Source of the DNA: Aliarcobacter sp.
GTDB taxonomy: Bacteria; Campylobacterota; Campylobacteria; Campylobacterales; Arcobacteraceae
Assembly (NCBI GenBank): GCA_023268955.1
Contig: JALRJW010000244.1
Span: forward strand, 1 to 7,005
Direction of reading: 5' to 3'
DNA: 7,005 nt
The notes below the pieces were generated by a model. It did no database searches, had not been told where the DNA came from, and was given only the letters and a program-made list of their open reading frames with translations. A program made the translations under genes and the position numbers. This document shows positions 1 to 5,556 of this stretch, in pieces. Within the stretch, counting starts at the first letter, position 1, and every line of letters starts with the position of its first letter.

Positions 1-1347
1 AGCTTGATCACTTTCAAGACCAAATACACCGTCTTTTAATTCACCGTCGATAAGCTGGCCACCAATTGCTAGGTTATGGCTACCAAAGCTACCTGTGATA
101 GGAATATCAAAACGTAAGTCATAGGTATATTGACTGCTTTCAAGTGGGCGAGCAGGGCGCGGTAAGAATGTTTCTTCAGCTAAGTCTTTACGTGCTTGCT
201 CGTCCATTCCTTCGTATTCGCCAGTACCGTCGTACATTGCTTGCAGCTCTAAGCGCTCGCTGACACTGAGCGGTAAAGTACGGCCATTATTTTGCGTATC
301 AACATAAGAAACAGAAGCCTTCAGCGTTGCCCAATCAAGCTCGCCATCGTAGCTGATTGACCACCACTCACGGTCAAACTCTTGGTCTGCAGCATAACCT
401 GCGCGCGGGTTTACTTGGCCGCGGCGGTCTTGCCAAATTGATTCAATATTATCTTTAGTGCCAAGCGGGTAAGTAATTGTGCCAGATTCGATGTCGTAGC
501 TTGGCGTGTTGTCGTACACTTGGCTTGAATTATCATAATCAAAACGTAAATGATGAGACTCAAACGGTGTATAAGTTAAAGTAAAACCATACTGCTCGTT
601 TGTGTTATCAACGGTACGACCGCCACTACCAAAACCTAATGAACGAGTATGAACAACACCATTAGGATCGGTTGCTGGTTCAAATGTTGGCGATGATGCT
701 TGTTGCTCGTAAACACTGCCGCGCACACCTAAGCTTAATACATCTTTGATAAGCGGACCCATCACACTAAAGTCAGTGGTAATGTCATCACCAAAATCAT
801 CGTTTTGCTGTAATGAACGGCTAAAAGATACTGCACCACTCCAACTATCAGTGTGCTTTTTAGTGATGATATTAATTACACCACCCAATGCATCTGCACC
901 ATAAAGCGTTGATGCAGGGCCGCGAATTACTTCAACACGTTCAATGGCATCAACCGGTGGTACGTGGTTAAACGCGTTGCCACCAAAATTGTTTGGGTAT
1001 ATGTCGCCATGGTTATTTTGACGTTTACCATCAATGAGTAACAGGGTGTACTCGCCTGTTAAACCACGCATACTTACACTGCCTTGGCCCGTTTTATCTC
1101 GGGTTGTGCCAATGTCGATACCTTCTAAATACTGCACAGCATCAAGTACTGAGGTGAAGGCATGAGACTTAATATCTTCATTAGTGATAATTGAAATACT
1201 TGCAGGTGCTTCGGTAACTTTTTGCTCAAAACCTGTTGCAGTGATAACTAAGCGTTCCATATCTTGTTTTGGCTTAGCGTCATCAGCAAAGGCTGAAAAA
1301 TGTGTTGCTATGGCAAGTGCCAGTAAGCTTGGTTTTATTGATTTCAT
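1..1347 (-). CDS. TonB-dependent outer-membrane receptor, IrgA/FepA/CirA-like (3' end beyond window)
   Basis: Likely imports a ferric siderophore, probably a catecholate, across the outer membrane using TonB/ExbBD energy. The start is the ATG complementary to 1345-1347, and 449 codons stay open to the left edge, so roughly the last third of the barrel is missing. A signal peptide has a predicted cut after Ala21 (AFA|DD). A TonB-box-like stretch ERLVITAT lies at residues 31-38. The plug spans about 45-164, with APASISIIT, a VSMRG segment, LLLIDGKRQ (102-110) and the typical IERVEVIRGP..TLYG.DA.GGVINIIT (135-162). Alternating beta strands follow. The plug resembles V. cholerae IrgA as I recall it; the exact ligand is inference. 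All 21 arginine codons are CGN and none is AGA, the reverse of the downstream genes, which points to transfer from a gammaproteobacterium or a chimeric contig. The ribosome site is weak (AAGAAA before the start). Confidence 0.93.
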   Translation of the reverse strand, partial: MKSIKPSLLALAIATHFSAFADDAKPKQDMERLVITATGFEQKVTEAPASISIITNEDIKSHAFTSVLDAVQYLEGIDIGTTRDKTGQGSVSMRGLTGEYTLLLIDGKRQNNHGDIYPNNFGGNAFNHVPPVDAIERVEVIRGPASTLYGADALGGVINIITKKHTDSWSGAVSFSRSLQQNDDFGDDITTDFSVMGPLIKDVLSLGVRGSVYEQQASSPTFEPATDPNGVVHTRSLGFGSGGRTVDNTNEQYGFTLTYTPFESHHLRFDYDNSSQVYDNTPSYDIESGTITYPLGTKDNIESIWQDRRGQVNPRAGYAADQEFDREWWSISYDGELDWATLKASVSYVDTQNNGRTLPLSVSERLELQAMYDGTGEYEGMDEQARKDLAEETFLPRPARPLESSQYTYDLRFDIPITGSFGSHNLAIGGQLIDGELKDGVFGLESDQA

Positions 1348-1379
1348 TGTAGGTTTCTTTAGCTTTTTAGGATTAGCTA

Positions 1380-1399
1380 AAATCATATTACTTTGATTT
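1380..1399 (-). promoter_or_regulatory. Candidate receptor promoter with overlapping dyad
   Basis: On the minus strand a TATGAT hexamer (complement of 1382-1387) would place the transcription start near 1375, about 28 nt before the receptor start codon. It lies inside an inverted repeat AAATCA-N8-TGATTT, a plausible position for a repressor. No good -35 element is visible, and the dyad does not match the Fur consensus well, so iron control is only expected from the family, not shown. Confidence 0.3.
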
Positions 1400-1475
1400 A
1401 AAAAATACTTATTTTATTAATACATTTTATTTAGTTATATTTTGTTTAATTGAGCCTTTAATTAAATTCTTGAAA

Positions 1476-1484
1476 TGATATATT
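1476..1484 (+). promoter_or_regulatory. Candidate extended -10 promoter for the first lipoprotein gene
   Basis: TGATATATT matches the extended -10 form TGnTATAAT with one mismatch, and the region upstream is AT-rich, as is usual for Campylobacterota sigma-70 promoters, which depend little on a -35 box. Transcription would start near 1491 and leave a leader of about 75 nt. Another TATTAT further down (around 1520) is an alternative. The rest of the 1348-1566 gap holds no gene that I can see. Confidence 0.4.
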
Positions 1485-1531
1485 TTACCACCACTAAGGA
1501 AACTTTTTTAGATAAGATATTATTAATAAGT

Positions 1532-1543
1532 TGTCTTTAGACA
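1532..1543. other. Short inverted repeat in the leader of the first lipoprotein gene
   Basis: TGTCT-TT-AGACA is a perfect 5-bp dyad with a 2-base centre, 23 nt before the start codon and just upstream of the ribosome site. It could be a small operator; a 2-base loop makes an RNA hairpin unlikely. A dyad this short can also occur by chance. Confidence 0.2.
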
Positions 1544-1554
1544 GCATCTAACAA

Positions 1555-1559
1555 AAGGA
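1555..1559 (+). promoter_or_regulatory. Ribosome binding site choosing the start at 1567
   Basis: AAGGA ends 1 nt before an ATG at 1561 but 7 nt before the in-frame ATG at 1567. Only the second has workable spacing and it matches the 6-nt spacing of the other genes in the cluster. Confidence 0.7.
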
Positions 1560-1566
1560 AATGAGA

Positions 1567-2934
1567 ATGTTTAAATCTAATTTAGGATTAAATAAAGTTA
1601 TTAATACATCTGCATCTATAATGATCTTATTATTTATAACTGGATGTACTGCAATTACTGGCCATAAACAAAGTTTAAATGACTTTGACGTAAATTTAAA
1701 AAATCAGAAATGTGACTATACAATGATTGATGAAAAAATTAAAAGTGATGATGACACTATTTTATGGGGAATTCAAGGTGGATCTTTAGCTAGAAACTGC
1801 ATGAATTATAAAAAAAGTAATGAACTTTTTGATGAAGCTGAAAAAAAGTATAAAGAAGATGTTGATAAAGATGGAATTGTTTCAAATGCTGGAGAGAGTG
1901 TCAAAAGTGTTTTAGTTAATGACAATATTAATGATTATGAAGGAAATACTTATGAAAAAATCATGGTTAATACTTATAAAGCGTTAAATTTTGCAAGTAT
2001 CAATGATCATGCTAGTGCAAGGGTTGAATTTAATAGAGCTTTAGATAGACAAAGAAGAGCATTAGAATATTATGAAAATGAACTAAAAGAAAAAAAGAAT
2101 CAAAAAAATGATGCTAACAATAAAAAAATAGCTGAAAATAATAAAACTCAAGAAGTTATATATAAAAAATATAACACTTTATTAAATGATTTTGAAGCTT
2201 ATCCTGATTTCGTTAATCCATTTACGACTTATATTTCTGGAATTTATTTTATGTTAAATAATGATTTTATAAAAGCAAGAGATTTATTAAAAGAATCATC
2301 AAGTATGGATCCTAAAAATGAACAAATTAAAAAAGATTTTGAATTAGTTAATAACTATTCTTCATTGAAAAAAACAAATGCAAATTATGCGTGGATCATT
2401 TATGAAAATGGTCAAAGCATGGTTAAAGATGAGTTAAGAGTAGATATTCCATTATTCTTAGTTACAAATAAAGTAATGTATACAGGTATTGCATTACCAC
2501 AAATCAAAGAAAGAAAAAATTCATACAATTATTTATTAGTAAATAACAATAAAACTGTTGAAATTTGTAATATGGATAATGTAATTAAAACTGAATTCAA
2601 AAAAAGATTTCCTGCAATTGTAACTGAAAAAATAATTAGTACAATTGTTAAAACAGTTGCACAAAAAGAGATTCAAGATCGAACAGGAATATTAGGTGGC
2701 TTAGCATCTGCTGTTTATCAAGGTATGACAAACAAAGCAGATGTTAGAAGCTGGACAGCACTACCAAAAAACTTCCAAAGTACTAGAGTTGAAATTAATA
2801 GTAAACCAATAGAAATTAAAAATGATAGAGGTGAAATAATCAAATCAGTAATCATTCCTAAAGGTAAAAATGCAATAATATATGTTAAATCTCAAAACTT
2901 AGGTAATAATAACGTTCATGAGATACTATTTTAA
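1567..2934 (+). CDS. COG3014-type lipoprotein with TPR-like helices
   Basis: An exported lipoprotein of 455 residues; its biochemical role is unknown. The signal sequence ends in the lipobox ITGC with Cys27 as the lipidated residue and Thr at +2. A helical region follows, with a long charged coiled-coil-like segment (about 159-200, rich in Lys, Glu and Asn). A TPR-like helix pair at about 218-254 contains FIKARDLLKESSSMDP. The C-terminal third is mixed, with a GGLASAVYQG segment, then RSWTALP at 394-400, which I recall as a hallmark of the COG3014 family, and a beta-rich end. The start at 1567 is preferred to the ATG at 1561 because of the ribosome site. It is the first gene of the cluster, followed after 11 nt by the YcfL-like gene, a pairing that I believe also occurs in gammaproteobacteria. 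A scaffold role through the TPR-like helices is inference. Arginine is nearly always AGA. Confidence 0.85.
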   Translation: MFKSNLGLNKVINTSASIMILLFITGCTAITGHKQSLNDFDVNLKNQKCDYTMIDEKIKSDDDTILWGIQGGSLARNCMNYKKSNELFDEAEKKYKEDVDKDGIVSNAGESVKSVLVNDNINDYEGNTYEKIMVNTYKALNFASINDHASARVEFNRALDRQRRALEYYENELKEKKNQKNDANNKKIAENNKTQEVIYKKYNTLLNDFEAYPDFVNPFTTYISGIYFMLNNDFIKARDLLKESSSMDPKNEQIKKDFELVNNYSSLKKTNANYAWIIYENGQSMVKDELRVDIPLFLVTNKVMYTGIALPQIKERKNSYNYLLVNNNKTVEICNMDNVIKTEFKKRFPAIVTEKIISTIVKTVAQKEIQDRTGILGGLASAVYQGMTNKADVRSWTALPKNFQSTRVEINSKPIEIKNDRGEIIKSVIIPKGKNAIIYVKSQNLGNNNVHEILF

Positions 2935-2935
2935 T

Positions 2936-2939
2936 GGAG
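2936..2939 (+). promoter_or_regulatory. Ribosome binding site choosing the start at 2946
   Basis: GGAG begins 1 nt after the stop codon of the preceding gene and ends 6 nt before the ATG at 2946. An in-frame ATG at 2934 overlaps that stop codon but has no ribosome site of its own. The arrangement suggests translational coupling of the two genes. Confidence 0.65.
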
Positions 2940-2945
2940 TTAAAA

Positions 2946-3389
2946 ATGAAAAACATAATTTTAAAATTGCTTGTGGTTTTTATAGCAACTTTTTTTGTAG
3001 GTTGTGTGCAGAATCAAAACAATTTAGATTTAATTAAGAAGCAAAAACATATCATTCTTGAGGATGACAATATATCAAACTGGCTAGCATTTGAAAAATT
3101 AAATTATTACACAAAAGAAGATGGCCTAATGCTAGTTGAAGCAAAATTCACAAATACAACTAAAGTTGACAATAAAATTTTATATAAGATTGATTGGTTT
3201 GATAAAAATGGATTTACAATAAAAACTATATTATCAAGATGGAATGAATTTGAAGTACAACCTAAACAATCTTTAGTAATCAAAGGTATATCTCCATCTA
3301 TAAATGTTTCAAATTTTGAGATTAGGTTACAAAAACCAGCTGAAGAGTATAGACAAAATAATACTGATTCTAATGAGTACAAAAATTAA
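2946..3389 (+). CDS. YcfL-like lipoprotein, DUF1425 domain
   Basis: A small lipoprotein of 147 residues. The signal peptide ends in FVGC, making Cys20 the lipidated residue; Phe at -3 is less common in lipoboxes but acceptable. The mature part, about residues 38-128, is a beta-sandwich type sequence: LMLVEAKFTNTT, then YKIDWFDKNGF, W-N-E-F-E-V-Q-P, and a closing strand FEIRL. This pattern of 'added-residue tolerant strand, aromatic-x-W-aspartate-x-x-G-F, tryptophan, final strand' matches E. coli YcfL as I recall it. YcfL is encoded beside lpoB in E. coli, as here, which strengthens the call. Its function is not established. If translation began at 2934, four residues (MELK) would be added in front of the signal peptide, which is less likely. 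A hairpin terminator follows 14 nt after the stop. Confidence 0.82.
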   Translation: MKNIILKLLVVFIATFFVGCVQNQNNLDLIKKQKHIILEDDNISNWLAFEKLNYYTKEDGLMLVEAKFTNTTKVDNKILYKIDWFDKNGFTIKTILSRWNEFEVQPKQSLVIKGISPSINVSNFEIRLQKPAEEYRQNNTDSNEYKN

Positions 3390-3403
3390 GATTTAGTAAT
3401 TAA

Positions 3404-3427
3404 GGAAAGTATTCACAAATACTTTCC
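3404..3427 (+). terminator. Hairpin between the YcfL-like and LpoB-like genes
   Basis: GGAAAGTATT pairs perfectly with AATACTTTCC around a CACA loop, and three further pairs extend the stem past one unpaired C at 3428. The downstream tract is T-rich but broken (CTTATATATTTGTTT), so termination may be partial. It marks the likely end of the two-gene unit, or an attenuator within a longer operon. Confidence 0.65.
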
Positions 3428-3469
3428 CTTATATATTTGTTTATTTGAGTATATTTAGTTATATATTCA

Positions 3470-3475
3470 TATAAT
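3470..3475 (+). promoter_or_regulatory. Promoter -10 box for the LpoB-like gene
   Basis: A perfect TATAAT sits 33 nt before the start codon in a strongly AT-rich stretch. TTGAGT at 3445-3450 could act as a -35 but the 19-nt spacing is long. Lying directly after a hairpin terminator, it suggests that the last three genes of the cluster are transcribed on their own. Confidence 0.55.
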
Positions 3476-3508
3476 CAAATAGATTAAATATAAAAATTAA
3501 GGTAAAAA

Positions 3509-4123
3509 ATGAAAATTAATAATTTAATTGTAGGAACGGCAATTACGGCTACATTACTTTTTACAGGTTGTACAAAACAGCCAGAACTATTAGGTGTTTC
3601 TAGTAAAACAAAAGCACCTGTTACACTTGGAATAGATAGACAAGATTTTGAAAAAGCTGCTTCTGATATGGTTGAATCATTATTAACTAGTGGTGCACTT
3701 AATAAAAGAGAAGGTGGAAGATACATAGTAATGATTAGTGATATTGTTAATGACACTACACAAAGAATCGATACAAGAATGCTTACTAAAAAAATTAGAG
3801 TATCTATGCTTAAATCAGGTAAAGCAGTAATTACTTCTGCTGTGGGTACAGAAAGAGATGATACTACTATTAATGCTACAAGAAGCACTAGAAATAGTAA
3901 AGAATTTAATCAAGCAACTTCAATTAAAGAGGGACAATTAATTAATGCTGAGCTAGGTTTATCAGGTAGAATTATGCAAAGAACTGCAAAAACTGCAGAT
4001 GATAATCAATTAGTAGAGTATTATTTCCAACTAACTTTAACTAATGCAGTTAATGGTTTGGCATATTGGGAGGATGAAGTTGTAGTTGGAAAATTAGGTT
4101 CTAACGATACTGTATCTTGGTAA
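3509..4123 (+). CDS. LpoB-like lipoprotein (penicillin-binding protein activator family)
   Basis: In E. coli, LpoB is an outer-membrane lipoprotein that crosses the periplasm and activates the peptidoglycan synthase PBP1b. This 204-residue protein has a lipobox FTGC with Cys21 lipidated, and a folded part from about residue 44: a helix FEKAASDMVESLL, a strand YIVMISDIVNDTTQRIDT (about 73-90), a helix KKIRVSMLKSGKAVI, then AELGLSGRIM and a two-strand end YYFQLTLTN...GLAYWEDE. This order matches LpoB, as does the YcfL-like neighbour. Unlike E. coli LpoB it lacks a long proline-rich linker: only about 23 residues lie between Cys21 and the domain. Whether it activates a penicillin-binding protein here is therefore inference. 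AAGG ends 6 nt before the start. All 11 arginines are AGA. The next gene follows after 20 nt. Confidence 0.82.
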   Translation: MKINNLIVGTAITATLLFTGCTKQPELLGVSSKTKAPVTLGIDRQDFEKAASDMVESLLTSGALNKREGGRYIVMISDIVNDTTQRIDTRMLTKKIRVSMLKSGKAVITSAVGTERDDTTINATRSTRNSKEFNQATSIKEGQLINAELGLSGRIMQRTAKTADDNQLVEYYFQLTLTNAVNGLAYWEDEVVVGKLGSNDTVSW

Positions 4124-4143
4124 AAAATAATTAAGGAATTAAA

Positions 4144-5544
4144 ATGTTTAAAAATATCTCAAAATATCTTTTAATAACATCTTTGGTATTTGCTACAACT
4201 AGCATCAATGCTAATGAAGATGTAGCAGTAAGTAAAGATGCTATTCAAACTATAAATGAAGATGCAAAAGCAACAACTCAAAAATCTCAAACAGTTAAAG
4301 AAGCTATAAATGAGTATTTAAGAGATAAAAAAATCAAAAAAGGATACAACAGAAAGAACAATAAATACATTGTTACAGCAATTGTACCTGTTGGATTTGC
4401 AGTTAATGATCCTCAATTTAATGATGCTCTTGTAGTTGCTTATGAAGAAGCTTACATGAAAGCACAAACTGATTTACTAATGGATATCTATGGTAAAACA
4501 ACAACAGATAAAGCTGTATCAATGTTTAGATTAAAAGATCCAAATGCCCAAACTAAATTTATTGCAGAGTTAGATGAAGCAAAAACTAATAAAGAAAGAA
4601 CTGATAATATTTTTTCAAAAGTTATGAAATTAACAGAAGCTAAATTAGATAATGCTTTAAAAGAAGAAGGTGTTAATCCAGAGCAGATCAAAACTTTAGA
4701 TGTTAAAAAGAAGCAAGAATTATTTAGAAAAACTTTTGTTAAAAATGTTGCTAGTGGATTTGACTTAAAAAAATTAGTAGGTTCTGTTCCTATTCAAACT
4801 TTTGTTGGTGTTGATAAAAGAGGCAAAGCTGAATTTGGTCTTGTAATGATGAAATCAGACGTTACAGAAAGAATAGCAATGGATATGGCAAATAAAAGAG
4901 CAGCAAGGGATAAAAAATCGACTGGAGTTAATCCATTAGATTTATTACCAACTACTGAAAAAGATTTTTTAAAAGAGTTTGGAGTTAGAATTTTCTTTGA
5001 TGAAAATGGATTACCATCATTGATTTCTTATGCTCAATACTATGTTGGTAACTCTGAGAAAGATGATGCAGATATGTTAAGTGAAGACAAAAACATTGGT
5101 ATGGAAAGTGCTAAACTTTCTGCAAAAGCTCAATTAGCAGAATTTATGAAAGTTGTAGTAAGTGCAAATAAAGAAAATTCTGAAAGAAAAACTAAAATTA
5201 AAAGATTAGAAAATCAAATCGATAAAACTACAAATGAAGAAGTAGTAGTTGAAAAAGAGATTAATGAAATTGTTAAGTCATATCAATCGACAGCAAAATC
5301 AAAATCTGAAATGGATAATGCAGGGACTGAAACTATTTATGATTGGGAATATGAAACTGAAACTGGAGATATTTTTGTTGGTGTTGTGGAAAGATGGAGT
5401 TATGAACAACTAGCATCTGCTGAAGCTATGAAATCAGGAAAAAATGTTAATTATTCTAAAGGTTCAAATAATGTTGAAAAAACAAAAAATGAACTAAAAA
5501 ACATCAAAAAAAGTAAAGATGTTGTTGATACAAATGACTTTTAA
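4144..5544 (+). CDS. Secreted periplasmic protein of unknown function with coiled coil (possibly DUF6844)
   Basis: A 466-residue exported protein that I do not recognise with certainty; DUF6844 is a possible family name from memory. The signal peptide has a predicted cut after Ala23 (INA|NE) and no lipobox cysteine, so it is probably soluble in the periplasm, unlike its four neighbours. Residues about 78-120 hold a strand pair KYIVTAIVPVGF and an alanine-rich helix DALVVAYEEAYMKAQTDLL. A second helix of the same style, ESAKLSAKAQLAEFMK, lies near 320-336. Both resemble the helix of LPP20/FlgT_N-type domains. A charged coiled coil covers about 342-382, then YDWEYETETGDIFVGVVERWS (about 399-420) suggests a last beta segment, and the tail is Lys/Asn-rich. 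AAGGA lies 6 nt before the start. Cotranscription with the LpoB-like gene upstream and the CsgG-like gene 12 nt downstream suggests a shared envelope role. Confidence 0.8.
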   Translation: MFKNISKYLLITSLVFATTSINANEDVAVSKDAIQTINEDAKATTQKSQTVKEAINEYLRDKKIKKGYNRKNNKYIVTAIVPVGFAVNDPQFNDALVVAYEEAYMKAQTDLLMDIYGKTTTDKAVSMFRLKDPNAQTKFIAELDEAKTNKERTDNIFSKVMKLTEAKLDNALKEEGVNPEQIKTLDVKKKQELFRKTFVKNVASGFDLKKLVGSVPIQTFVGVDKRGKAEFGLVMMKSDVTERIAMDMANKRAARDKKSTGVNPLDLLPTTEKDFLKEFGVRIFFDENGLPSLISYAQYYVGNSEKDDADMLSEDKNIGMESAKLSAKAQLAEFMKVVVSANKENSERKTKIKRLENQIDKTTNEEVVVEKEINEIVKSYQSTAKSKSEMDNAGTETIYDWEYETETGDIFVGVVERWSYEQLASAEAMKSGKNVNYSKGSNNVEKTKNELKNIKKSKDVVDTNDF

Positions 5545-5545
5545 T

Positions 5546-5550
5546 AAGGA
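5546..5550 (+). promoter_or_regulatory. Ribosome binding site choosing the start at 5557
   Basis: AAGGA directly touches an ATG at 5551, which leaves no spacer, but lies 6 nt before the in-frame ATG at 5557. The latter is the likely start and gives a compact lipoprotein signal peptide. Confidence 0.7.
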
Positions 5551-5556
5551 ATGTTA

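Noticed and set aside
1184..1396. Plus-strand open frame of 70 codons
   Set aside because: It lies antisense to the N-terminal part of the receptor, whose reading frame, signal peptide and plug motifs are clear, and it has no ribosome site or recognisable protein features.
1511..1530. GATAAGATATTATTAATAAG as a Fur box
   Set aside because: Only the first five bases fit the GATAATGATAATCATTATC consensus well; the rest is ordinary AT-rich sequence.
1348..1566. Search for transposon ends, tRNA or attachment-site repeats at the composition break
   Set aside because: No tRNA, transposase fragment, target duplication or long inverted repeat was visible by eye, so no mobile element is claimed.
3107..3382. 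Minus-strand open frame within the YcfL-like gene
   Set aside because: Antisense to a gene with recognisable domain and codon use; no ribosome site or promoter seen.
3484..3888. Minus-strand hydrophobic open frame of 134 codons across the LpoB-like gene start
   Set aside because: The Val/Leu/Ile-rich translation is the usual artefact of reading AT-rich coding DNA backwards; it covers the promoter and signal peptide of a well-supported gene.
4488..4691. Minus-strand open frame of 67 codons
   Set aside because: Shadow of the secreted-protein gene; no supporting signals.
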